From contig SCFE01000025.1 in the NCBI GenBank assembly GCA_004352715.1, positions 263,997-327,996 on the forward strand: 64,000 nt of DNA, written 5' to 3'. The DNA comes from Hofstenia miamia (lineage: Eukaryota; Xenacoelomorpha; Acoela). Position numbers and translations under genes: made by a program. This document shows, piece after piece, positions 36,263-48,509 of the stretch; the stretch's first letter is position 1; every line of letters starts with the position of its first letter. Below the pieces are notes generated by a model. The model was not told where the DNA came from. It saw nothing but the letters and a program-made list of their open reading frames with translations, and did no database searches.

Positions 36263-37908
36263 GCCTTTATCTAGATGAATCTGCAATCCGATCAGACAAG
36301 ATAATACACCAGCTGAGCACTGCGTCAGCTTGAGTATTTTTAGTGAAAAAACTTTTTTCTTTGCACCTAGACAACTGGAAGCCGCTTAGAAACCGCTTTG
36401 GCGAAGTTTCAAAATATTTTTTGGAGAGTTTTAACTTAGCAAGTTTTTCAAGATATTTGGGGCACCACTGATGGACTAACAATTGTGACAAACAATTACG
36501 GTAGCGCTTTGCGTGAAGGTAAAACATTGTGTGGCCTTGCTCGCTCCGCCTTGCATGTTCTGAAAGACAAGGGGCGGCCAATGTGTGCCTATTGTCTTCT
36601 CAGGCCAATGCCCACTGCCCGTTTTCCACTGTTTCCGCTGTCCATTAAATACAGACGTACGACCTAAAATGAGTACGATTTTCAACCGAAACCTTTCCAG
36701 GGATCCAAAATTTGTAATCAAACGGAAAACATCTAGGTACGAGAAAAGTTTAAAAGAGGCATGTGCAAAACACAAATATTCAGATAGGATTCTCGGAAAA
36801 TATTGTGAGACCATGCCCTCTCGACCCGTTTTATAAGAAAAAATAAAGTTGTTATGCCCTGCTCCCGCAAAACAGGCGCCCTATACTATGTTGTCACCTA
36901 ACTCCATCATAACTACTATTTTGTTGTGAATTGAGAATGAATCGACCATTCCCAGTTTCAAAGTCAATGTCTAAAATAAAGCTTTACAAAAAAGAGCTAC
37001 AAGTAGCTAAAGAATTACTTTTTTTGCAGAAATCGGTTGTCTCTGCTTTTAAAGTCTGTAAATTGAGTGCTCAATCTTCAAAAACACTAAAGTTTATTAG
37101 ATACATTTCTTAAACGGCCCTAGATTTTTACCTGCTGTACAAAAAAAAACATTTGTTAGAATTAGTGTGTAGTAATCAAAATGAAGAATAACAAAGGTTA
37201 TTACACAATCGAAAAACAACAATCCCTGTTCAAAGTATCCTCCAATTGGATTGGAGTGATATTTCAAAATAAATTCAAAATTTGATTGAACACTCTTATA
37301 TATTATTGTATTAATATCGACGTCCTTTTTTTGATGCAGAAAAACGGATTTCTGTGGAAAAATTACTTAGTAATCTGAAAAATAGTATTTTCAATTTCTA
37401 GCAGAGAAATTCGCTATGTTAATACATTATTGAGAGAATAGAATTGCAAATTTTGACGTTTCGTTCTCCTACCGTCGAATGGCTATTGTCGGACATTTGA
37501 TAATTACATATTATATTAGCTATTTTATCAAGAATTTGCACGGATTTTTAAAAAAAATATTCCCCGTGTCGATTTTTCAGTAGAAAATTCATTGTTTCTA
37601 TTTTAACAACGCTTTAATCTAAGACGTGTTTGTCTGTAAAACCCTCTATGATGACTTATAGTTGGCTAAGCCTTGACATTTAAGCCAGCCATTTCGTGTT
37701 GTTGTAGAACTAAATACAATTCATCTTAATGATTTCACAACACATATTTGAACAAATCAATTCAATTTTGCTCAGTTTAGTAGTGTTCAATTAAAATCAT
37801 TACAATTTTTGCAACGCAGGACAAGGTTTTAAAAAGGAATAAGTGATCATTTACGAGGCAAAGTCCTGAAGTTTTTAGAACTATTGAAAAAATAGACTCC
37901 AAAAATAC
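36263..37908. other. no recognised gene
   Basis: A mid-G+C patch at 36460-36880 contains open frames on both strands, including a + strand frame from ATG 36669 (MSTIFNRNLSRDPKFVIKRK, ending SRPVL). It resembles coding sequence in composition but matches no family I know and has no clear splice sites. The rest is A+T-rich. Confidence 0.25.
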
Positions 37909-38473
37909 ATTTCGGCTCTTTAGATTTTAAAATTCTAAAATTTCTGCATACATTCCAAAATGTCCCCCTGTTTTGCTGCTGGATGCAGATAGGATGGACA
38001 GTATATGATAATAAAGTATTTCAAATTTGAAAACTCACCAAGTGGAAATTGATTGGATAAAAAATGTATAAAAATTCACTGTAAAGGAAATTTTACAAAC
38101 AAATGTTAGCATTCATTTTACAATCCTTTTTGAGTTATATTCTTGCGAGAGCTTGTTTTGACTGCGATGAATGCCAATCANNNNNNNNNNNNNNNNNNNN
38201 NATTTCGGCTCTTTAGATTTTAAAATTCTAAAATTTCTGCATACATTCCAAAATGTCCCCCTGTTTTGCTGCTGGATGCAGATAGGATGGACAGTATATG
38301 ATAATAAAGTATTTCAAATTTGAAAACTCACCAAGTGGAAATTGATTGGATAAAAAATGTATAAAAATTCACTGTAAAGGAAATTTTACAAACAAATGTT
38401 AGCATTCATTTTACAATCCTTTTTGAGTTATATTCTTGCGAGAGCTTGTTTTGACTGCGATGAATGCCAATCA
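37909..38473 (+). repeat. 272-bp exact duplication across a 21-N gap
   Basis: 37909-38180 equals 38202-38473 (offset 293), separated only by 21 N. The repeated piece holds the promoter and the first 26 codons of the LDLa-7TM receptor. This is the signature of two overlapping contigs joined without merging, so the upstream half-gene (ATG at 38103) should not be annotated separately. Confidence 0.85.
38360..38366 (+). promoter_or_regulatory. TATA box of LDLa-7TM receptor gene
   Basis: TATAAAA begins 36 bp before the ATG at 38396. With a start site about 30 bp downstream, the 5' leader would be only a few bases. Confidence 0.5.
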
Positions 38474-41400
38474 TCCTATAAATGCACCTTATTAAACGAA
38501 AGTAACGCGTCATGTATTTCTTATGAACAATTAAATGATGGTGTTATTGATTGCGAACATGGAGAAGACGAATTTTTAAGAATATGTGAATTTCCAGTAA
38601 ACATAAAATGCCCTGGCTATCCTTCTATTTGCTTTCCAAAAAATTATCTTTGCAATTCAAATGTTGACTGCCCTGAAGGTGGAGATGAAAAATACTGCAA
38701 CGTAACGATTTGCGAAGAAGCAAAATGTCTTAATAAGTGGTGCAGCTCAAGAAACATCAGTTGCAGTTCTGATTTTGAATGTTTTCAGAGTTGCATGTGT
38801 CCAGATGACCTGTTTTTATGCCATAATTATAAAAGTGATGACCCCTATTACTTACGTTGTGGTAATGCAGAGGATTGCAGCAAATCTAGTGAATGCTCTG
38901 TGCCCCTTCGCTGTCCGTGAGTAGACCTTATTTTCTCCACCTCATTTTTACACATTTATTATTATTAAAATTGTTACATAGTGTCCATCTTAATATGTAG
39001 AATGATAGAAAAATTCTTAAGCTGTAAGTTTACAGCTAGGAAGTTTGTTTCACTTAAGTGAATTCTTTTTAAATTTTGTTCCACTACTGGAACACAGTAT
39101 TATTACTCGGTTATGTTCGCAGACATCCTCATAAATGATCATGTAGAGAAAATATTAGCAAAAGATGTAATTGAAATTGATTTATACTTCTATTACCATA
39201 ACCCCAATTCGGTATATTTTAAGCGCTTATATATTATCCACTTTAGGATTTTCTAGATCAATGTTGGGAATAATGAAAATTGATGATTAAAATTATACAA
39301 AAAGAGATCGAGAAACCAAAATTGAAACTTATAAGAGAATAAGTACCTAATGAATAAAAACTAAGAACCTAGAAATGTACACTTAATTTTTCAAAACACC
39401 GCTTTTGATTCTGAGCATTGACTGCATTCGGGTTGCATAGTGTAATCAGATTATTTTAAAGTAGGTCCATATCTCCGCTTCATTATTTGCAACACCTCAG
39501 CCGAAACCGAACCCAAACCCATGTCCATAAATCCCTATAATTCAACAAACATTTATAACATTCAGATATTTATTTTATTTGGCAGTAGTGTTTAAGAATA
39601 GTGATCACCCAGGATAAGTTTAGGACACATGCCCGGCGCGTAGCCGTACCCGCTATTTTGTCCGTGCCAGTATCCTAAGAAAGTTATGTCGTTAGCAAAG
39701 TGTTATGTAGTTAAAATAACTTTATACAATTTGAAAAAGTGTGCTATTCTACATGCATGCTTAAATGGTAATTATACAAACATCAATTAAATCTATGTCA
39801 AAAACCAAATTCATTATACAAACATCAATTAAATCTACGTCAAAAACCAAATTCATACTTTTGTTGACATCAGTGGGGAGTATAATTTTGCAACTATAAA
39901 GTCATAACAATGTCGCGTTTCAAGTAGTGTTCTGTGACCAATGCAATTTTCTTGGCCGTAGCTGGCCATAAAAAATAAATTTTGGTCGTAGCCAGCTGTT
40001 AGCCGTAATGCTTTGGCCGTAGCCGGACGTTGACCGCAAGGCTTTAGGCGTAGCCGGCCATTAGCCGTAATTTTTTACTATAGTCGGAGATTTTCACCAC
40101 TACTAAGTGCAATACTGTAATTTTCAATACAACAATTAAAGCATATCCATAGTTTGAACAATTACAGAAAATCATAAAAACTGTTGTTTTAAAAACAACA
40201 CAAATAAAATTGTAATGTTCAACAATAATAAGTGAATATTGAAACGCATTTCAAATAAATGAGCAAAAAGAAGTGATGATACGCGGCAGTTTATAAACAG
40301 AATACAGCAACTATTTCGCAATTTCTGAAGCGCGCACTATTAAAATTTCAATGACATGTTGCTGTATCTTCATAAAATGATTTCTGTTTATACCATTTAT
40401 AATTTCAAATGTTCGTACACTTCACTAGTTTTGAGTCCTGATATATAAATATTCATTCAATTCATCATTACGTCCCTGTATTCTCATATTGCAATCCATT
40501 TAGTGTACTTCTTAAACATACACATAAACTAAAATATATTTGTGATAGTCATGTACATATACTCATACAATATCATCACTTTTATGATTAGCCTTCAAAA
40601 CTGAAACAACGTGTAACCAATTGCAATTCATATATGAATTTTAGCAGGTATTTTGACCGTGAAACAAAATCTTTGCCGCAGCCGACCGCTAGCCGTAGCC
40701 GGCCGCTGGCCGCGGCCAACGGCTAAGCCGTTTCAAGTCGATTTATCGACACATTTTTCATTTAATTGGAAACTAGCGCATCAAACCAAATAATCATAAT
40801 TGTAGACACATCAAATAGTATGGAAGTACTTTTATTCTGCCCTTCTAATATGACATTTTAAAATAAGTAAATTACATTAATTCAATTAAAACGAATGGAA
40901 CGTTTTCTGAAGTTAGCAACTGGCATTTTTTAATTTAGAACTTTCAATTTAATGCCATTGTAATACCAAAAGTTGACATTGAAAAGGAACTCTTTAAAAT
41001 TGACGAAGACAATAGTAATACTTTATGTTCTGTTTTATAATTTCTACTATAAATCTACATGTAGGTTAGTGTTAGTAGATATATAGAACAATTATACTGC
41101 TAAATTTTCAAAATGGACTTTTTCATCAAAATCTGATGCTTTACTAATTTTAAATCATGTCACAATAATATTTTTTCTCAGGCTGGCCTCTTAATGTGGT
41201 TTATTTGTGGTTGGCAGAAAACAGCATTTCCTATCTGCACTTGAAATAACCAGTTAAAATAGTCAGTAGTTCTACTTTTTTTCATGAATTACTGTGTTTC
41301 CAGATTACAGCAGTATAAATATATAGAAAATTCAATGAATTATAAGCTTCAAAGAAATGATTTTAAAAACTATGAACCTCGAACATCAATAACAAACAAT

Positions 41401-44400
41401 CATTCCACGTTCAGAGCCTGTATGCCTAACCTGTGTCCGTACGCCAGGTCATCACTGTCAATGCCAAACCCATGGAAAGGAATCCACAACAATAAGCAAT
41501 TATGTTTGAATCAGGTATTATAAATTTATCATTTACATACCTAAAGCTGATTAACTCCGTGGATGTCTGCTATATTGCGGACTACGCGATTAATACATTA
41601 CACTGAATGTGAAACTGATATTTGGTTTTAGCCACACGCATATAAATTGCCAATGTGATTTGATAACAATAATTGCGTATTTATTAAGTAACGACTACAA
41701 CTTTTGTCCAATGGCTAATTTCGGCCTAAACTTGAAAGCGTGTAGCATCCATGTATAATCAGGCAGTCCTCGCATTCATTGAAATCGCTGGTGAAAAATG
41801 CGAATGAAGAAATAACACTCTCCGATTTTAGTTTGAATCGACCTACCGGAAATTGTTTCATGTAGACACTGGAATTGCTAGTTTTGCCGTAGGTAGTAAT
41901 TCTATAACCCACACCCATCCCATACCCACAAGAAATACTGTTAGGGAACCCGCAGAAAACCTATTGAACTCACAAATTTGCGGAAGAAACCCTTGGACAA
42001 CCCATAGCCTCAAATTTGAAACCTGTACCGACCAATACCCCTATTGGAAAAACTCAGCTCGTCTCTAAACCCTATTTCAAATTTAAAAGCCCATTGGACA
42101 ACAAAAAACCCATACATGCATGCTAATTTGAAGAGATTACGAGTAAGAATCGTAAATGTATATTTTATAAATAATATATGTATTTCCTTACCATTATAGA
42201 TAATACATGCATGTTATAATGTTAAATATTAATGATAAATATTCAATTAAAACAAAATAAACAGTTTATCTAAATCAATCAGATTCACTAACAAAGGAAT
42301 AAACATCTTCATCAATGTCCGAAATCTCAGGTGAACCGAGTTTTTTCAAAAGTTTAAAGTAACGCAACGTGTATTTTATAAAAATGAATTGACTGACCGA
42401 GTAACAGTCCCCGCTCGTTTACAATGTTGTAATTAGGGAAATAGTTGATGTAAATTGACAATTGAGCCCAAACTTTATACCTATTTACATTTCATTTTTA
42501 AACTGTGACTTCAAAGACGAGCAGAAATTGTAGTTTGAATCAACGTAAATTATGTGAGTTAGGTATGTACTTTATAAATGAGAGGACGCATGAGCTCGCG
42601 ACAAAATATACTATGAGTCACCTTCTAAGAACTACTTTTTCCGTGGTTTTCCCATAGAGAAATTTGAAACCCATGCGCAAAGTTGTTAACTTTTCCAGAG
42701 GTAAATTTAGACTAAGCAGTACATCCTTTATTATGCAGAGATTGACAATACAAATGCAGATCTCTGAAAAGGAAGTGAATTGGTGTACTTCTTACTTTGA
42801 AAATATTTTCCAAACATGTAAATGGCTGTTAGGGAATAAAATACATCTATGTTAACTTCAAGAGCTCCCCGAATTTCACTTTTAGGATAAATATTTTTTA
42901 AAATATAACATGCAATTTTCAACGGATATATTAGTGAAAATTCTAAGATATCTATGGATAGTTGCTTGAATCAAAATCAGTGGATACCATAAATCTATGA
43001 ATAATGGTAAAGTAATAAAAAATCATCGATGGTAACTGTCACTTCTTCTCAATATAAACAAATTTAATTTTACACTAGTGTTAAAGAAATTATATTATTA
43101 TACTTTGCAATAAGCTACCCTGAACATTCCTTAAAATATAATTACATAAAAAACAATATTTATCTTTAATGTAAATTAGCACGATTTGATGATTGTTTGC
43201 AATAGAATATTTAACGTATAAACGGTACTTTTGCGTTATCTCCTCCCCCACTCGAATTTTGTAAAAGTAAGCTAATTTATCTACATAGTAATTATAACCT
43301 TAATCCTACACTAACCCACACCATATCTCAAACCATAAAAAACTAAATCCAAACTTAATAGTAGCTATATCCCTAACCCTAACCCAAGACATAACCCTAA
43401 GCACAACACTAACTTTAAACTAAATTCTACCCTAACCCTAATCAATTAATAGTGACAAATGATCACGATTAAGGTTTTATATTGTACACCAATTATTCAA
43501 TTTTTTAGAATTAGCAAATTTTGTCTTGAAGATACGATGGTATGCAATGGCGCAATGGATTGTATATCTGCTACAGTCCATGATGACGGCGATGAACACT
43601 TTTGCTGCAGCTTAGGCAAATATCAATGTCAACTTTCAGAAAGATGTCTTATCGTTGAGAACATTTGCAGAGATGATGAATTTTGCCAAAACGATGTTTG
43701 CGAGAAGTATATATCAAGCGACTGTTCAGTTATTGAGAATTTCCCAATCGAAGCGCAAGCTTATCAAGAGGTAGTTATGAACAGTCATTATAAAATATGT
43801 TGACAGAGCACTATTCCAGAATTTAAATCTCTGAAAAGTTAATTTTCTTTGAAGAAATATACAGTATTTATAGTACAATAGCTAAAAAGTTGTATATGAC
43901 AACATGTCTACTTGGTTCCTCAAAATAATAAAAATTCTTCTATGAAAATTGCGTACTCTTTGTCATTAAAAATAATATTTTTTCTGTCAGGAAATGGTCA
44001 ACAATAGCAATTTATGAACGCGTCTTTTAGGGGGATACGTGATAGTGGCATCCTGTCATTCGGGATATTTCACATTGAAATCAAATTTTGTTGCACGAAA
44101 ATCGCTATTGAATTTTCACTACGAAGTTGCATATTTTAATAAAATGTTGTTTCCAATACGAATGTATTAAATACTTGAAATTGCCGATACAATCTGTCAA
44201 AGGTTGTGTCTTGGTGTTGACATAGAAACCACAAATGTGTATATTACTTGATACTAGTTTTTTAGAGTGGAAACTTCGACTTTTTTGCAAACTATGTTTT
44301 AAGATTTCGGATGCCTGTGAAGAAGGTTTGCGCAATTAATGACTGGAAAACACAGTTTGCAAATAACCGACACTCATTTCAATCAATGTCTGAAACATAT

Positions 44401-45425
44401 TACAATATTATGCAAGCAACAAATTCAATTATAAACGCTTTTGGCATCTTAGTTGGAATTCCAGCAAATCTATTTTTATCATACATATTTTATTGCTATG
44501 TTGTGAAGGAAACTAACTTCAACTATATGCTAATGTTATTAGGATCTATTGTTGATCTAATTAACCTATCTATAAGAATGACATTGCTTTCTGTTGAATT
44601 GTATTTACCATCTCTTCTCTTTGGTGAACCTCAAGTGTACACATCTCATGGGAATTTCATGCAACCTCCAGAATTTTTGTATTTGTGTAAAATCATCAAT
44701 TTTACACGTGGAATAAATCAATTCTTGTCGCCTGTAATATTGATGTTACTTGCTTTTGAACGCCTAGTGTACATAAAATTCGCCCACAGCGCTAAGCAGA
44801 TCCTTTCAAAGAAGACTCGAAATGTAGTTCTGGTAATAATAATTCTTTCAACAATAGTACTAAGCTCTTGGTATGCTTTGCAAAGTCAGTGGAACTTCGT
44901 AAGTTTTAAATCTCGATGGGTAATATTCGATCTCAGCCTAAATTGTAACTTTGGATTAATTAATTATCAGAAAAAAAGGGAAAATTATGGGTTTTCGCTT
45001 CCTATTTTGATTGATCCTAAAGCTACACTGGGAAATCTCATGATTGAAATGTTCTCAACAATTCTTCTACCTTTCTTCATGCAGATTTTTATATATTTTT
45101 ACATACTAAAGCTTTCACTGAAAACTAAAAACCGAAAATTGGCGGCAGCTCAAAAACGATTCACCACAGTTTGCATTGTCAATAGCTTGGTTTACTTAAT
45201 ATTTAGTCTCCCTTTACTTTTTCATAAGCTCATAAGGTTTGTGCATTCCCTAAAAATAATTATGTTACACTATGAAAGAAATTCTTACTCACAGTTCCAA
45301 AACTGTATGTTTTGTGTTCTTGCAAATGTAGATTATGCACATTATTGGACATTTAGCTCCTCAAAAAATATTTCGTAAGTTATTTTAATTTTAGAATTAT
45401 ATTATTTTTTCCTAAATTCCTTTAN

Positions 45426-45461
<36 letters not shown>

Positions 45462-45964
45462 TTTAGAGCATTTATATAGTGTACATCCTTAGCATGGAAC
45501 GGTCGTTCATGTTTTTTAGGCCTAGAACAGCTTTGTTATATTTTTAGGTTCATCCCATACAAGACTGGCGCAGTTCCAACACTGTTATATTCGTAAAAAG
45601 AAGTATCGTATCTTATAATTTTGAAATTCATGGTATTTCTATCTGCGCTGTTAACTAAAATTCCGAATTTCAATTCAACGATTAAGTTGAATCTGAGCTT
45701 CGAAGCCACACTAGTATCCTTATCGAGATATATTTACTATTTTATGGCACAAATAAAAATGTTAATTTATCTTGTTTTGTTTAAATTACTATGCTAATTA
45801 AATGTTTTAGACCTAACTTTCATTATCTTTCCCAATTTGAAGCCTGCATCATTCGATTATCAGAGAACTTCTACCTTGCATTAAGTATCGTAAATCCATT
45901 GATCTATATAATACTTTTACCACGAATTCGTACCAAAATAACTTCATGCTTTAGACTGCATTAA
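38396..45964 (+). CDS. LDLa-domain 7TM receptor, four exons, 635 residues
   Basis: Exons 38396-38916, 43509-43770, 44266-45236 and 45811-45964. Total 1,908 nt including stop; junction phases 2, 0 and 2 all match, with donors GTGAGT, GTAGTT, GTTTGT and acceptors TTTTAG. Likely plasma-membrane G-protein-coupled receptor. Residues 1-17 look like a signal peptide. Cysteine-rich LDLa-type modules follow: about 30-64 (DCEHGEDE), 72-101 (DCPEGGDEKYC), 179-206 (DDGDEHFC) and a weaker one to 238; the acidic residues are typical Ca-binding positions. TM1 ~315-340 (GIPAN), TM2 ~348-369 (Asp in SIVDL), TM3 ~403-425 ending ERL in place of DRY, TM4 ~457-475, TM5 ~517-542, TM6 ~560-581 (SLPLLFHK), TM7 ~604-621 with canonical NPLIY at 613-617. 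LDLa-7TM receptors include relaxin-type and snail GRL101-type receptors, but no leucine-rich repeats are seen here. Ligand unknown. Further exons in the 4.6-kb intron 1 cannot be excluded. Confidence 0.87.
39778..39860 (+). repeat. two-copy tandem repeat, ~42 bp
   Basis: A unit containing ACAAACATCAATTAAATCTA and GTCAAAAACCAAATTCAT occurs twice in tandem with very few differences, inside intron 1 of the LDLa-7TM gene. Confidence 0.7.
39925..40729. mobile_element. G+C-rich intronic element with GCCGTAGCCGG repeats
   Basis: Lies in intron 1 of the LDLa-7TM gene, bounded by a perfect 8-bp direct repeat GTTTCAAG (39917-39924 and 40730-40737). Both ends carry many copies of GGCCGTAGC / TAGCCGTAGCCGG words, strikingly G+C-rich here, in blocks at 39950-40050 and 40672-40729. 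A hAT-like non-autonomous element is the best guess, but the terminal bases do not form a clear inverted repeat, and an internal TAGTGGTGAAAATCTCC on the other strand at 40104 could be an end instead. A related GCGTAGCCGTACCCGC occurs at 39638. Confidence 0.45.
43320..43440 (+). repeat. degenerate telomere-like CCCTAA tract
   Basis: Several CCCTAAC/CCCTAA words plus one-base variants (AACCCA, CACTAA, CCCTAAG) fill this stretch, ending about 70 bp before the exon starting at 43509. An interstitial telomere-like (TTAGGG-type) repeat is the natural reading; it could also be an intronic C-rich microsatellite. Confidence 0.55.
45427..45458. repeat. (TA)n microsatellite in receptor intron 3
   Basis: About 32 bp of TA after a single N at 45425, within the last intron of the LDLa-7TM gene. 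The N could hide missing sequence but lies in the intron. Confidence 0.9.
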
Positions 45965-46788
45965 AGACTTATTTCCTGCTTACTTATGTATAATCCCCAT
46001 TGATACAAATATTTATCAGTTGAATTGTAAGGTTTAGCAAATACATATAATCTCTAAACGAAGTTTTTATTGATCACAACAACGTGAATTTTTGTACTCT
46101 ACAAAACTTGTACAATATAAGGTCGCCTATAAAGTGACTAATGAAATTGCTAGTAGTGTATAAAAAAGAGTGATATAACATCTTTTTTCTATTTCAATAC
46201 TTCTACAAATGGTAATTTCAGTTAATATTCATTAAGTACTCTAAGTGTTCTACTGTCACACTTTATATTTTAGCGGTGAGAATGTTCGACATTGTCAAAA
46301 ATACCAGCTCGATCTCTGCTGAAAATTGCATTTCATTTTGAGCTGAAAGGCTTAAGTGACAAGTGCTCCCATGATTTTCAAAAATTTTGTCAGTACGTGG
46401 TAATTGCCCATTCAATTTTGTAGTGATTTTCACTTTAGAATGAAGAATTTTCAAAAAAGAACTTAAGATGCCTCTCATGCTAATTATTTTGCTTGAGTTA
46501 CAAGAATGGGAAAAACTGAAAATGCAGTATTTTTGTATTTTTTCTTTGCTGTAATGTAGATAAATATAATTATTAATAAAATTAGATTGAAAATTTTGTC
46601 ACGTTAAAATTCAGTCAAATAAAATCCACAAATTCTGGGCACGTACATTCAAATTCACTTAAGTGCGATTAAAAAGACAGAACCGAAAATATTCCTAAGA
46701 AATAACTAAGTTCGTAAAGCACAAAAATATTATATGGATGTCATCTTGAAGAGTCTAAATTGATATATCCATGTGAGTTTATTCCCAG
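45965..46788. other. receptor 3' flank, nothing else seen
   Basis: No canonical AATAAA is obvious soon after the stop; ATTAAA overlaps the stop codon at 45960-45965. No other supported feature. Confidence 0.35.
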
Positions 46789-46897
46789 GTTTGAATTGTA
46801 TGAAAATCTTCCAAAGGAAAACTTATATTATTCTTCTAAATTATTTCAAAACGTTCAAAATGATAATGAATTTGAAGTTACTCGTAAAAAACTAAAG
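46789..46897 (+). CDS. orphan internal exon of an unidentified gene
   Basis: 109 nt with a consensus acceptor (ATTCCCAG) and donor (AAAG|GTAAGC). One frame is open throughout, starting with one base of a split codon and ending at a codon boundary: FELYENLPKENLYYSSKLF then QNVQNDNEFEVTRKKLK, 36 residues. Good splice sites plus a hydrophilic, coding-like product argue for a real exon. I do not recognise the protein and found no partner exon (the one before must end in phase 2, the one after must start in phase 0). It starts 0.8 kb after the LDLa-7TM gene and is not part of it, because that gene has already ended. Confidence 0.5.
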
Positions 46898-47070
46898 GTA
46901 AGCTAGCTAATATGGACAGGAATTAATGATGTTATGAATAAATATCGAGGTCCTCTAATTAACGTATTGTTTAAAAATAAGAATATTGATTAAATCCGTA
47001 CTATGCATGCTCATTGCAAGGATTTACGTGATATAAAATGTGGTTTAAAATAATGCTTTAAAGTATTTAA

Positions 47071-47686
47071 AATTGGAACCTCGGTATACGAACTCAATTC
47101 GGCCCCGATTATCGGTCGTAGCAAGAATCAGTCGAATATGGAATCAATTTTTCCCACATAATTACTGTAACTTAAAAATGGATTAATCCGTTCCGAAACC
47201 TTAAAACCTTTTTTTAAATAAGCTTAAACAAGCGACGGCGTGCTAGAAGGGATGAGAGGGGTAGAGCATTGGATGGAGGTTACTGCTTTGAAGGCAAATC
47301 GCGGTAAAGAGACGCAGAGCAAGTTAATATTTGCGAATATTTATTTGAAATATAATGAACTAAATTCATTGCAATGTTTGAACTAATTACTTAAGTCCAA
47401 TGACGCTTTATCCTTCACTCTTTCAAGTCCATTTAATGCATAAATATCAACAGGATTATGGAATGCATCTAGTTTACTTATGTGTATTAAAGGTTGAAAA
47501 ACTGTGACGGATTTACACTATGTGATAAATATTTTTCTCAAGAAATATTTCGTCTAATGTGGGGTGCTTCGCTCGCCAACGGCTGGTTTTGAGTTGGTCG
47601 AATACAGAAGCAAATTTGAGCTTCGATAAATGTTCGTATCACGAATTGGCCGAATGCGGGGACGTTAGTATACCAAGATTCCACTG
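47071..47686. mobile_element. pogo/Tigger-like MITE, ~0.6 kb
   Basis: Inverted ends of about 23 bp: left AATTGGAACCTCGGTATACG, right on the other strand CAGTGGAATCTTGGTATACT; both continue into TTCGGCC-containing subterminal sequence. TA follows the right end (47687-47688); the left TA is decayed. CAGTGGAACCTCGGT-type ends are typical of pogo-like Tc1/mariner elements. No transposase. Confidence 0.65.
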
Positions 47687-47864
47687 TATTGTAATATCAT
47701 TTCTGTAATAGCAAACAAATACATTCAGTCAATAGATGAAAATACATTTATGTGTTTTAGGGATGGAAATTATTTATGGAAGGACTAATATTTTAAAACT
47801 TAGAAATGAAATTAAGTGACAAAATGAATCATCAATAACTTTTAATTTCTGAAAGTGGCCAAAA

Positions 47865-48501
47865 CAGAGTTGGAATTGGATTGATACTAAAGTTGGGTCA
47901 GGCTTGGACGAGCTTGGGTCGGATTTTCGACATCGAAATATGGGCCGGGACGTGCTTGGGATTAAAGTTTTAATTGGAATTTGAAATATAAGAAAAAATT
48001 CACTTGAAAACTTAAAATTGACAAGCAACATTCTCTTTAAATTTAATCAACCCTGAATTGTTGGCTGCTGCAATACTTCTAACATCTAAATTTTCAATAC
48101 TATTTCGCCGCCAAATGCAATCATTTACAGGAGAGGCTCACATTTGTTCCAGGAATGGTTGACCTCCCTAGTCACCAGGCCTACCTCCCAGTATGGCACG
48201 TTTATTGTATTAAGTTTAGCAATGCAATTTGAGTTTCAACAGAATTTAATTAGGATTGTTGACTGATATGTACCTATGCACATATTAATCAATAGATGAT
48301 GCAAATTATCCAATTAAAATCATAGTGAAGCGTATATATCCCTATATAAGGCAAAAGACACAATCAGTTGCGAAAAAAAATTATGAACCTGTACTGGCCT
48401 GGGCCGGGCTTGGGCCGAATAATTGATATTTTGAAATTGGCCGGGCTTGGCTTGGACTTAAGCTGTATTGGGCTTAAAAAACCGGATCAATTCTAACTCT
48501 G
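47865..48501. mobile_element. hAT-type MITE, 637 bp
   Basis: Ends CAGAGTTGGAATTGGAT (left) and CAGAGTTAGAATTGATCC (right, other strand), flanked by an 8-bp direct repeat with one mismatch (GGCCAAAA 47857-47864, GGCCAAAT 48502-48509). Subterminal regions are rich in GGGCCGGGCTTGGGC-like words. No coding capacity. Confidence 0.75.
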
Positions 48502-48509
48502 GGCCAAAT

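Noticed and set aside
38103-38180. A separate truncated receptor gene
   Set aside because: It is an exact copy of the start of the gene at 38396 across a 21-N gap, so an unmerged contig overlap.
40079-40104. Alternative right end of the G+C-rich intronic element
   Set aside because: The TAGTGGTGAAAATC end looks hAT-like, but the octamer after it does not match the left flank, whereas GTTTCAAG matches exactly at 40730.
45237-45378. Read-through end of receptor exon 3
   Set aside because: The frame continues past 45236 to a stop, but this skips TM7; splicing at AAG|GTTTGT to 45811 restores TM7 with NPLIY in phase.
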